Positions 33,242-42,167 of a DNA stretch of 53,961 nucleotides are shown piece after piece. Position 1 is the first letter of the stretch; the number at the start of each line of letters is the position of its first letter. The notes under the pieces were generated by a model, which was not told the DNA's origin, made no database searches, and saw only the letters and a list, made by a program, of their open reading frames with translations. The position numbers and the translations under genes are program-made. Origin of the DNA: CAZEPJ01 sp964514105 (GTDB lineage: Bacteria; Desulfobacterota; Desulfocorpusculales; Desulfocorpusculum); contig CAZEPJ010000025.1 of NCBI GenBank assembly GCA_964514105.1, positions 1 through 53,961 of the forward strand. Direction: 5' to 3'.

Positions 33242-33269
33242 ATACTAACTCATGGGCCCCCATTGTCAA
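33242..33269 (-). promoter_or_regulatory. Promoter of the thiolase/acyl-CoA catabolic operon
   Basis: On the minus strand a perfect TTGACA (33269-33264) and TAGTAT (33247-33242) are spaced 16 bases. Transcription would start near 33235 and read the DUF35, thiolase-like, acyl-CoA dehydrogenase and further genes down to about 21.4 kb. Confidence 0.65.
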
Positions 33270-33308
33270 GCGGTTTTTCCCCACCGCCCCCCCCGGCCCG
33301 GGGTGCTA

Positions 33309-33337
33309 TTGATCCCCCGGACGGGAGATGCTACACG
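33309..33337 (+). promoter_or_regulatory. Possible promoter of the citrate synthase gene
   Basis: TTGATC (33309-33314) and TACACG (33332-33337) are spaced 17 bases, about 90 bases before the citrate synthase ATG and divergent from the catabolic-operon promoter. The -10 match is poor. Confidence 0.35.
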
Positions 33338-33427
33338 TTGGGTGGGAGAGGCCCGAAGCGCCGCGGGGGCCATGCATCCGCGGGCATTCGGCCGGCGCTC
33401 CGCGAAAACCGGAGAGGGAGGCGCGTC

Positions 33428-34609
33428 ATGGAGTGCATCACGGACATCAAGAACATCGGGCTGCGGGACATCCCGGTCGCCGACACGCTCATCTGCGGCA
33501 TCGACCCCAAGAAAGGGGTGCTCATCTACCGGGGTTTCGACGTCCTGGACCTGGCCGCCGGCTCCACGTACGAGGAGACGGCCTTCCTGCTGCTCAACGC
33601 ACGCCTCCCCTCGCCGCAGGAGCTCGATGCGTTCCGGCAACTCCTGGCGGAGATGCGGGCCGTGCCCCAGCCCATCCTGGAAGCCATGCGGCTGCGGCCC
33701 GCCTCGGCGCGGCCCATGGACGTGCTGCAGGGGGCCGCGGCCTTCCTGGCCGACTACGATCCGGACATCACCCGGGAGGGCCGGGAAGACGAGGTGGCCC
33801 GGGCCGTCCGCCTCACGGCGGCGTTCCCCACCATCGTGGCCGCATGGGAGCGAATCCGGAGCGGCCGGCCCGTGGTGCCCCCCGACCCCGGCCTCAGCCA
33901 CGCGGGCAACTTCCTTTACATGCTCCACGGGGAGCGCTCGGACGCCCAGACCGAGCGGGACCTGGACGTCTGCCTCATCCTCCATGCCGAACACTCCTTC
34001 AACGCCTCCACGTTCACGGCCCGGGCCGTGACCTCCACCCGCTCCCACATGTACGGCGCCGTGGCGGCGGCCGTGGCCTCTTTGGCCGGGGAACTCCACG
34101 GCGGGGCCAACACCCGGGTCATGATGATGCTGGAGCGCATCGGGTCCAAGGAGCGGGCCGCCCAGTGGGTTTCGGAGCAGCTGCGGGAGGGCAAGCGCAT
34201 CATGGGGCTGGGCCACGCGGTCTACGAGGTGGACGACCCGCGGACCAAGGTGCTCAGGCCCATGGCCGAGGCCATCGGTCGGCGCCTGGGGGCGCCCCAG
34301 TGGTTCGACCTGGCCCAGGAGGTGGAGCGCGCGGCCAAGGAGGCGTTCCTCAAGTTCAAGGGGCGGTCCATCCCCACCAACGTGGATTTCTACAGCGCGC
34401 CCACATACCACGTCATGGGGATCCCCAAGGACCTCTTCACCCCGGTGTTCGCCATGGCCAGGGTGGTGGGGTGGGCGGCCCACGTCATCGAGGAGAAGCT
34501 GGCCGAGGCCCAGGACAAGCCCCAGCTCTACCGCCCCCAGGCGGAGTACATCGGGTCGTACTGCGGGCCGGACAAGTGCGAATACCGGCCGCTGGGCGAG
34601 AGGCGATAG
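33428..34609 (+). CDS. gltA: Citrate synthase
   Basis: A 393-residue citrate synthase condensing oxaloacetate with acetyl-CoA. The short N-terminus (LICGIDPKKGVLIYRGFDV) is that of the compact, Gram-positive/archaeal-like type without the NADH-binding extension. Catalytic segments are present: ILHAEHSFNASTFTAR, ELHGGANTRVM, and the histidine loop IMGLGHAVYEVDDPR, with the arginine-rich C-terminus (YRPQAEYIGSYCGP). GAGGGAGG lies upstream of the ATG; the frame extends upstream without homology. It converges on the malate dehydrogenase gene. A 2-methylcitrate synthase function cannot be excluded, but the TCA neighbours favour citrate synthase. Confidence 0.92.
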   Translation: MECITDIKNIGLRDIPVADTLICGIDPKKGVLIYRGFDVLDLAAGSTYEETAFLLLNARLPSPQELDAFRQLLAEMRAVPQPILEAMRLRPASARPMDVLQGAAAFLADYDPDITREGREDEVARAVRLTAAFPTIVAAWERIRSGRPVVPPDPGLSHAGNFLYMLHGERSDAQTERDLDVCLILHAEHSFNASTFTARAVTSTRSHMYGAVAAAVASLAGELHGGANTRVMMMLERIGSKERAAQWVSEQLREGKRIMGLGHAVYEVDDPRTKVLRPMAEAIGRRLGAPQWFDLAQEVERAAKEAFLKFKGRSIPTNVDFYSAPTYHVMGIPKDLFTPVFAMARVVGWAAHVIEEKLAEAQDKPQLYRPQAEYIGSYCGPDKCEYRPLGERR

Positions 34610-34653
34610 GCAACAGGCATCGGCACAGGCCGGCACTCGGAAATCAGGGCGCC

Positions 34654-35709
34654 TCAGTGGATGGCGAACTTTTCGCCCAGGATGGCCGCGGCCGTGCGCG
34701 TGTCCTCCTTGATGAGGGCGGCCGAGGCCTCCAGGGCCTCCCGGATGTCGTCCACGGGAAGCTCGCAGATGCGCTCCACCCCCGCGGAGCCGATGCGGGC
34801 CGGGACGCCGTACCCCATGGAGTCCAGTCCGTCCTCCGGCCGAATGAGGCCGTATTCCCGCTCCAGGATGGCCACCACGGGCTGCACCTCGGGCTCCCCC
34901 GCGATGATGCAGCGGAGCATCTGCCCGGCGGCCTTGGCCGGCCCCACCGAGGCGCTGTGCCCCGTGGCACTCACGAAATGGGTCCCGCCCTTCTTGGCTT
35001 CCTCGATGAGGGCCTGGATGCGCCCGGGGTCCCCCCCCTGGGATCGGACGAAGACATCCAGGGGGATCCCCCCCACCGAGAAGAACCGCGGGCTCACCAC
35101 CATGGAGTCCCCGTGGTCTCCGAAGACGATGCCCCGCATGTCGTTGCCGGACAGCCCCAGCTCCTTGGCCACGGCATGGCAGATCCTGCGGGCATCCAGG
35201 TTGCCCGCCTGCCCCATGACCTTGTCCCTGGGGAAGCCCGTGACCTTGTACCCCACCCAGGTCATGGTGGTGACAGGGTTGCCCATGAAGATGAGCACCG
35301 GCAGCCTGTCCTCGCCGCACGCCCCGTAGAGCCGTCGGATCTCCAGGCAGGTCTGGGCGATGACCTCGGTGTTCACGGCCAGCAGGTCCCGGCGGGTCTG
35401 CCCCTCCTTCCTGGGCATGCCCACGCCCACGAAGATCACGTCCAGGCCGGCCATGTCCTCCACCCGGTTGGTCCCCACCAGGCGCGGGCAACGGGTGGCG
35501 TTGGCCTTGAGGTCCTCCACCCAGGCCCCGGCCCGGTCCGGGTACTCCCTCTGGGGGCGCCCGTAGAAGACCACTTCCTTGCCCAGGCATTCGTCGACCA
35601 GAAAGACGACCACGTCCCGGGACACATTGCCGAAGCCCCACACCCCGATGCGATCCATCTCCCTGGGCCGCTGCACCAGGAAGCAGCTCTTGTCCATGGC
35701 GTCGCTCAC
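34654..35709 (-). CDS. mdh: Malate dehydrogenase (LDH/MDH superfamily)
   Basis: A 351-residue NAD-dependent dehydrogenase. The nucleotide fold starts at IGVWGFGNVSRDVVVFLV. The substrate region has GMPRKEGQTRRDLLAVNTEV (arginine pair) and FMGNPVTTMTWVGYKVTG. The catalytic histidine is in VFGDHGDSMVVSPRFF. The protein is longer than usual and diverges from the common MDH type, so another 2-hydroxyacid substrate is possible, though its place in a TCA cluster favours malate. The start is probably the GTG at 35709, which overlaps the SdhB stop as GTGA; an in-frame ATG lies 12 bases downstream. Confidence 0.85.
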   Translation of the reverse strand: MSDAMDKSCFLVQRPREMDRIGVWGFGNVSRDVVVFLVDECLGKEVVFYGRPQREYPDRAGAWVEDLKANATRCPRLVGTNRVEDMAGLDVIFVGVGMPRKEGQTRRDLLAVNTEVIAQTCLEIRRLYGACGEDRLPVLIFMGNPVTTMTWVGYKVTGFPRDKVMGQAGNLDARRICHAVAKELGLSGNDMRGIVFGDHGDSMVVSPRFFSVGGIPLDVFVRSQGGDPGRIQALIEEAKKGGTHFVSATGHSASVGPAKAAGQMLRCIIAGEPEVQPVVAILEREYGLIRPEDGLDSMGYGVPARIGSAGVERICELPVDDIREALEASAALIKEDTRTAAAILGEKFAIH

Positions 35710-36434
35710 GAGCCTCCCCCTCCCTCGCCGCCCTTGTGCGCGGCGTCGTACAGCTTCTTCTTGATGCGGCCGAGCCACTTGCGCACGTCGATCTCCTTGG
35801 GGCAGACCTCCGTGCACTTGCCGTGGCCCTTGCACCCCCAGATGCCGTCGGGCCTGTCGAGCTCTCGGGCCCGCTGCGGCCCGGCGGCGTCCCTCGAGTC
35901 GAAAAGGTACCGGAACGCCCGCAGCAGGGCGGCCGGGCCGAGGAAGTCGGGGTCCTGGGACGTGACGGGGCAGGCGGCGGTGCAGCACGCGCACAGGATG
36001 CAGCGGACGGCCTCGTCGAAGGCGGCCCGTTCCTCCGGGCTCTGGGGCCTCTCGGCGTCGGGGGCGGGGCCTGCCGGGAGGAGGTAGGGCCGCACTGCCC
36101 GGTATTTCTCGAAGAACGGATCCAGGTCCACCACCAGATCCTTGAGCACGGGAAAACCGGGCAACGGCTCGACGGTGATGGGCCCCCCGCCGTAGTCCTT
36201 CACCATCCGCTGGCACGCCAGGGCGCATGTCCCGTTGATGCGCACGGCATCGGAGCCGCAGATGCCGTGGGCGCACGACGCCCGAAAGCTCAGGGAGGGG
36301 TCCTGTTCCCACCGGATGCGGTTGAGGCAGTCCAGGATCCTGTGGGCGGGCTCCACCTCCAGCTCGTACCTCCCCAGCCGGCCTTCCCGATCCGTCCTCG
36401 GGTCATACCGAAACACCTCAAAGACCGCCTTCAT
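35706..36434 (-). CDS. sdhB: Succinate dehydrogenase/fumarate reductase iron-sulfur subunit
   Basis: A 242-residue Fe-S subunit linking the flavoprotein to the quinone site. The N-terminal [2Fe-2S] domain has CAHGICGSDAVRINGTCALAC; the aspartate in place of a cysteine also occurs in E. coli SdhB. The C-terminal clusters are CILCACCTAACP and CKGHGKCTEVCPKEIDV. The start at 36434 fits homology (MKAVFEVFRYDPRTD). It lies 171 bases downstream of SdhA and its stop overlaps the malate dehydrogenase start. No membrane anchor subunit gene is adjacent. Confidence 0.92.
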   Translation of the reverse strand: MKAVFEVFRYDPRTDREGRLGRYELEVEPAHRILDCLNRIRWEQDPSLSFRASCAHGICGSDAVRINGTCALACQRMVKDYGGGPITVEPLPGFPVLKDLVVDLDPFFEKYRAVRPYLLPAGPAPDAERPQSPEERAAFDEAVRCILCACCTAACPVTSQDPDFLGPAALLRAFRYLFDSRDAAGPQRARELDRPDGIWGCKGHGKCTEVCPKEIDVRKWLGRIKKKLYDAAHKGGEGGGGS

Positions 36435-36605
36435 TGCCCACCCGTCCTGGGTGTGCGAGGCTCGTGGGCGGGGGCCACAGATCCCCGCGTCCCTCTCGCC
36501 CCCCCACCCCGGCCGCATGACTGTTCGTGGTCCGTGTCCATTGCCCCGTCTTGCCCCTTTGCTTCCCCCTGCTGCGCGCCTCGATCCGCCTCTCCCTTGC
36601 CTTGC

Positions 36606-38339
36606 TCAATACGCCCGGGCCGTGGGCTGAAAGCGGGTGACGGTGACGGGCCTGGCCTCGATTCGCACCCCGTCCTCGTGGCCGAAGGCCAGGGTGTGGG
36701 TGAGAAACCGCTCGTCGTCCCTGGAGGGAAAATCCTCTCGGTAGTGGGCGCCCCGGCTCTCCGTGCGGCTCAGGGCGCTTTCCACCACCACCGCGGCCAG
36801 GGACAGGAGGTGCTCGCACTCCAGGGCCTCGGCGAGCTCCAGGTTGAAGGCCCGCCCCCGGGCGGCCATGCCCAGATGCCCCAGTCGCCCGCGCAAGGCC
36901 TCTATGTGCGCCCCGGCCTTCCTCAAACCGGCCTCGTCGCGAAACACCGAGCAGTGATCCGTCATGACCTGCTGGAGCTCTGCCCGGATGTGGGGCACGC
37001 GCTCAGGGCCCCGCGAGCCGAGAAGCGCCCGCACCCTGTGGCTGGCCTTGGCCTTGGCCTCGGCCGCTGCCTGAGCCTCGGCCCCGGCCCCGGCCTCGGC
37101 CAGCCACGTCCCCATGGCCTGTCCCGCGCGCCGGCCGAAGACCACCAGGTCCAGCAGGGAGTTGCACCCCAGCCGGTTGGCCCCATGCACCGAGACGCAC
37201 GCGCACTCCCCCGCGGCGAACAGGCCGGGCACCGGGGTCCCGGCGGCGTCCCGGAGGACCCGGCCGTCCACATCCGTGGGAAGGCCCCCCATGAAGTAAT
37301 GGCACGTCGGCTGGACCGGGATGGGCTCCTGGGCGGGGTCAACCCCCGCATAGCGGCGCGCGAGGGACGCGATCTCCCAGAGGCGCTCTTCGATGCGCTG
37401 CCGGCCCACGCCCGTCAGGTCCAGGTGGACGAAATCCCCACCGTCCACGCCGCGCCCCTCCTGGATCTCCCGCAGGATGGCCCGGCTGACGATGTCCCTG
37501 GGGGCCAGATCCACGATGGCGGGGGCGTACCGGGTCATGAAGCGCTCGCCGGCGCCGTTGCGCAGGACGCCTCCCTCCCCCCGGGCCGCCTCGCTGAGCA
37601 GGATCCCCAGCCCCCGGATGCCCGTGGGGTGGAACTGGACGAACTCCATGTCCTGCAAGGGGATGCCGTGGCCCAGGGCCACAGCCAGGCCGTCTCCGGT
37701 GTTGCCGAGGCAGTTGGAGGTGGTCTTGTAGAGCTTCCCGCACCCGCCGGTGGCCAGAAGGACGGCCCGGGCCCCCACGGCGCAAAGGTCCCCCGTGGCG
37801 AACTCCAGCAGCACGGCCCCGGCGCACTGCCCCCGGCCCCACAGGAGGTCCATCAGACGGAACTCGCTGTAGAACCGAACGCCGGCCTTGATGCACTGCT
37901 CGAACAGGGTGTCCACGATGACCCGCCCGGTTCGGTCCGCAGCGTAGCACGCCCTGCGCACCGGGGCCTTGCCCAACTCCCGGGTGTGCCCCCCGAAGGC
38001 CCGCTGGGCGATCCGTCCTTGGGCGTTGCGGCTGAAGGGGACCCCCATGTGTTCCAGCTCGAGGATGGCCCTGGGCGCGTCGCGGACCATGACCTCGACG
38101 GCGTCCTGGTCCGCCAGGAAGTCGCTCCCCTTGACCGTGTCGAACATGTGCCATTCCCAGCGGTCCGACTCCTCATTGCCCAGGGCCGCGGTGATGCCGC
38201 CCTGGGCCGCCCCCGAATGGCATCGGGTGGGGAAGACCTTGCTCACCACGGCCACGTCGGCCCGGCCGGCCAGCTCCACGGCAGCGCGCAGGCCGGCCAT
38301 GCCGGCGCCGATGATCAGGACGTCGTGGTGGCTCGTCAA
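36606..38339 (-). CDS. sdhA: Succinate dehydrogenase/fumarate reductase flavoprotein subunit
   Basis: A 577-residue flavoprotein interconverting succinate and fumarate. The FAD fold starts HDVLIIGAGMAGLRAAVEL. The covalent-flavin histidine is in CHSGAAQGGITAALGNEES. Active-site segments include GGHTRELGKAPVRRACYAAD and the substrate/FAD region ARGEGGVLRNGAGERFM, followed by TCHYFMGGLPTDVDGRVLRD and AAGECACVSVHGANRLGCNS. Length and order are normal. It is followed by SdhB. The direction of the reaction in the cell cannot be decided from sequence. The usual SdhC gene is not upstream; instead a small unknown gene and a nucleotidyltransferase are. Confidence 0.93.
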   Translation of the reverse strand: MTSHHDVLIIGAGMAGLRAAVELAGRADVAVVSKVFPTRCHSGAAQGGITAALGNEESDRWEWHMFDTVKGSDFLADQDAVEVMVRDAPRAILELEHMGVPFSRNAQGRIAQRAFGGHTRELGKAPVRRACYAADRTGRVIVDTLFEQCIKAGVRFYSEFRLMDLLWGRGQCAGAVLLEFATGDLCAVGARAVLLATGGCGKLYKTTSNCLGNTGDGLAVALGHGIPLQDMEFVQFHPTGIRGLGILLSEAARGEGGVLRNGAGERFMTRYAPAIVDLAPRDIVSRAILREIQEGRGVDGGDFVHLDLTGVGRQRIEERLWEIASLARRYAGVDPAQEPIPVQPTCHYFMGGLPTDVDGRVLRDAAGTPVPGLFAAGECACVSVHGANRLGCNSLLDLVVFGRRAGQAMGTWLAEAGAGAEAQAAAEAKAKASHRVRALLGSRGPERVPHIRAELQQVMTDHCSVFRDEAGLRKAGAHIEALRGRLGHLGMAARGRAFNLELAEALECEHLLSLAAVVVESALSRTESRGAHYREDFPSRDDERFLTHTLAFGHEDGVRIEARPVTVTRFQPTARAY

Positions 38340-38392
38340 GCCGATCCTCCCGGAGGCTGCGGCCCTTGGCCGAGGCCGTTTGTGGGTGACTC

Positions 38393-38599
38393 CTATAGCC
38401 GGAAGTCGTCCGTGACGTTTCTCCGCGGCCGAAAGGGCACCAGCCCCGCGTTCTGGGAGAGGAACTCCAAGTAGGCCTCCACGGTGAGGTCTTGGGTCAG
38501 GTTGCGGGCGGCCCGGAAGGCCTCTCGGCGACCCGTGTCCCAGGCGTCCTCAAGCATCTCCCGCCTTTCCCCCTCGCTCAAGGTCCGCGAGCCATTCAT
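38393..38599 (-). CDS. Small unknown protein paired with nucleotidyltransferase
   Basis: A 68-residue acidic/basic helical protein of no recognised family. GGAGG lies nine bases before the ATG at 38599, inside the end of the nucleotidyltransferase gene, giving a 50-base overlap; an ATG at 38557 would reduce it to 8. The sequence (EDAWDTGRREAFRAARNLTQ, then TVEAYLEFLSQNAGL) is mostly helical, fitting a small binding partner such as an antitoxin. It sits directly upstream of sdhA with a 53-base gap. The toxin-antitoxin idea is inference from size and overlap only. Confidence 0.6.
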   Translation of the reverse strand: MNGSRTLSEGERREMLEDAWDTGRREAFRAARNLTQDLTVEAYLEFLSQNAGLVPFRPRRNVTDDFRL

Positions 38600-39122
38600 C
38601 CAAAAGGGCCTCCTTTCCGAAGAGTTCGAAGTACTCCCGCACCCGTGCCATGTCCATGGTCAGGCGGTGTCGATCGAGGATCCGCTGAATATCCGGCGCG
38701 TCGACCGGGACACGGTTCCGAGGGTCGTTGTGGATCGCCTGGACCTTGAGGCCGATGACGTCCTCCGGAAGCAGGGTCCTCACCCGCAGTTCGCCGTCGA
38801 ACAGGGGCACCAATCGAGCCCGTTGCAGCATGGCCCTGGAGTATCTCCTGCGGGCGAGCAGGAAGTCCACCTGACCGAAGACCTTCAGCGGCGAGACATA
38901 GGACACGATCTCCTCCGTGCTGAAGTCCTGCCTTTCATAATCCAGCGCCCGCATGATTTCGTCCACCGCCTTCTTGGCCTCCGCGAGAACCACGAAGTCC
39001 AGGTCGTTGGTGAATCGGAAGATGCCCAGGGTGCCCAGGGCCACTCCGCCCGACAGGGCGTATTGGACGCCCCGTTCACCCAATCGCGCCGTCAGGGTTC
39101 TCAGGATTTCCTTCAGATTCAT
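38550..39122 (-). CDS. Nucleotidyltransferase-fold protein (AbiEii/MNT-like)
   Basis: A 190-residue protein with a minimal nucleotidyltransferase core: GG motif and catalytic acidic pair in SGGVALGTLGIFRFTNDLDF, with a third acidic residue possibly in FGQVDFLLARRRYS. The later part (RTLLPEDVIGLKVQAIHNDP) is typical of AbiEii-type and related nucleotidyltransferases, several of which act as toxins by modifying tRNA or as phage defence. The start at 39122 has homology from the first residues; the longer frame adds 13 without support. It overlaps the small downstream gene, an arrangement common in toxin-antitoxin pairs. Confidence 0.75.
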   Translation of the reverse strand: MNLKEILRTLTARLGERGVQYALSGGVALGTLGIFRFTNDLDFVVLAEAKKAVDEIMRALDYERQDFSTEEIVSYVSPLKVFGQVDFLLARRRYSRAMLQRARLVPLFDGELRVRTLLPEDVIGLKVQAIHNDPRNRVPVDAPDIQRILDRHRLTMDMARVREYFELFGKEALLDEWLADLERGGKAGDA

Positions 39123-39240
39123 GGCCAGGGCCGCATCCTCGCCCTCCGGGGCGCTTGGCATTGGATTCTAAACGAACCTTGCCCACTCCGCCAGCCTGTC
39201 CCCCATGGGGGCGCGACGGCGAGGCCCCCCGCCTGGCGTT

Positions 39241-40629
<1,389 letters not shown>

Positions 40630-40650
40630 GTCTGCCTCCTCGCCTGGGGG

Positions 40651-41312
40651 TCACGGATCGGACCCGTCGAGATGCCGCCCCGGAGGGGTTTCCCCCGGGT
40701 CCGTCCTGAGGAAGTTCGCGCGCCAGTACCCCAACCTGCCGAAAGGGCGGTGGCCACGGTCTCTGGCCCGCCCGCCGCACGGTTCTCCTGGAGGACGGCC
40801 CCCAGGAAGCGCGTCCCGCCGCCCGTCCGAAGATTCCTCCCCATGAGGTCCGATGGGACAGAGGCGACGCCGAGGCCGCCAAGACCGGCGAAGATGCAAG
40901 AATCGTACGCGTAGGCCTCGTGGGGCCCCAGCGTCAGGAAAAGGTCCAGATAGTCGATCCTCGCCTCCTCCCCGGCCACCCAGCAGGACGACACCAGGGG
41001 GCCTTGACGCCAGGCGGTGAAACAGGGCCCGCCCTTTCCCAGGCGTACCTGGGTCTCCCGGGGATCCGAGGCGGGGGAGGACCCCAGGCAGGCTTCGAGG
41101 TCGCCGCGGGTGAAGGGCCTGGCCTCGACTCGCATGGGGATGGGCGGCCCCGGCGGGGGACCGGCCAGGGGGACCTCCACGAGGACCAATCGTCGGTACG
41201 GGCCCAGTTCCTGGAGGACCCGAACCAGCAGGCTTCTCCATCCCTCGGTCCTGCGCACCGGCATGGCCCTGCGGCACAAGGACCCGAGCCGAGCCATGGC
41301 ATCTCTCGTCAT
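40651..41312 (-). pseudogene. GNAT N-acetyltransferase gene with a frameshift
   Basis: From 41312 one frame reads a GNAT-like protein (VRVLQELGPYRRLVLVEVPL, then CFTAWRQGPLVSSCWVAGEE and DLFLTLGPHEAYAYDSCIF) down to GAVLQENRAA near 40775. After that the same frame loses similarity, while the next frame continues with a GNAT-like end (RDRGHRPFGRLGYWRANFLR) and stops at 40651, just before fumC. A one-base change in the GCGGCGGGCGGG run at about 40770-40780 would restore one reading frame of about 220 codons. It may be a true mutation or a sequencing/assembly error in a G-rich run. The start (41312, 41300 or 41354) is uncertain. Confidence 0.7.
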
Positions 41313-41352
41313 GGACGTCTGCCGGATGATCCTCCCGGAGCCTTCCACGCCC

Positions 41353-41358
41353 ATTATA
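41353..41358 (-). promoter_or_regulatory. Consensus -10 element for the GNAT pseudogene
   Basis: TATAAT on the minus strand, about 40 bases before the likely start of the acetyltransferase frame. No good -35 at standard spacing. Confidence 0.35.
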
Positions 41359-41427
41359 CGGTTGCGGCGCCCGGCTTGGCCATGGTAACGTTTGGCCGTT
41401 TCCCTACCCCGCCCAGGAGGAAGGCCC

Positions 41428-42075
41428 ATGACCGAGGTGAAGTTCGGGGACAACTACACGGATCTGTCGGAGTCATCCGGGGTGCGGGCCGGGTTCCAGT
41501 TCGAGTTCCACTGCGAGCGGTGCGGAGACACGTGGCGCACGGACTTCGTCCCGTATCGCAGCGGGCAGGCCTCGGGATGGCTGGGCAAGGCTGCCGGCCT
41601 CCTGGGGGGGGTGTTGGGGACCGCCGAAGACGCCGTGGAGGGGTTGGCCCAGGCCGGCTGGGGCAAGGCCCACGACGAGGCGTTCCGGGCGGCCGTGGCC
41701 CAGGCCAAGGGGCACTTTCACCGCTGCGCCCGCTGCCTTCAATACGTCTGCGACCGCTGCTTCGCCAAAAGCAGCGGCCTATGCCACACCTGCGCCCCGG
41801 ACGCCGAGGTGGAGATCGAGGCGGCCCGGGCCCAGGGCGAGGTGTATGGGGCCGGCGAGAAGGCGGCCCTGGAGGGGATCCGCCGGGGGAAGCACAAGGA
41901 CGTCAAGGGCCGTCGGCAGCTCGTGTGCCCGGCGTGCGGCGCGGAGGCCCACGGCGCCAAGTTCTGCCCCGAGTGCGGCCAGCGCCTGGCGGTCACGGGC
42001 CGCTGCCCGGCCTGTTCGGCCGAGATCTCGCCCGGAACCAAGTTCTGCCCCGAGTGCGGGAAGCCCCAAGCGTGA
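41428..42075 (+). CDS. Multi-zinc-ribbon protein
   Basis: A 215-residue cytoplasmic protein with several CxxC pairs: HCERCGDTW near the start, RCARCLQYVCDRC and LCHTC in the middle, and two C-terminal double zinc ribbons (CPACGAEAHGAKFCPEC and CPACSAEISPGTKFCPEC). A glycine/alanine-rich helical section (GWLGKAAGLLGGVLGTAEDA) lies between residues about 45 and 85. AGGAGG precedes the ATG. Such proteins occur widely without assigned function; the double C-terminal ribbon may bind protein or nucleic acid. It precedes the large histidine kinase gene by 92 bases on the same strand. Confidence 0.82.
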   Translation: MTEVKFGDNYTDLSESSGVRAGFQFEFHCERCGDTWRTDFVPYRSGQASGWLGKAAGLLGGVLGTAEDAVEGLAQAGWGKAHDEAFRAAVAQAKGHFHRCARCLQYVCDRCFAKSSGLCHTCAPDAEVEIEAARAQGEVYGAGEKAALEGIRRGKHKDVKGRRQLVCPACGAEAHGAKFCPECGQRLAVTGRCPACSAEISPGTKFCPECGKPQA

Positions 42076-42167
42076 GGAACGCCCGGCCCGCCCCATCCCT
42101 CCCCGGAAGGAGAGCCGCGGCTCGCAAATCGTCAGAGGGCGGCCGGATTCGCGAGAGCGTCGAGATC

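Noticed and set aside
35706..36434. SdhB with aspartate in place of a [2Fe-2S] cysteine (CGSD)
   Set aside because: E. coli SdhB has the same aspartate, so it is normal variation.
33328..38474. Very long plus-strand open frames opposite malate dehydrogenase, SdhB and SdhA, and in frame 3 of citrate synthase
   Set aside because: They have low-complexity composition and no motifs, and each lies over a well-supported gene in another frame.
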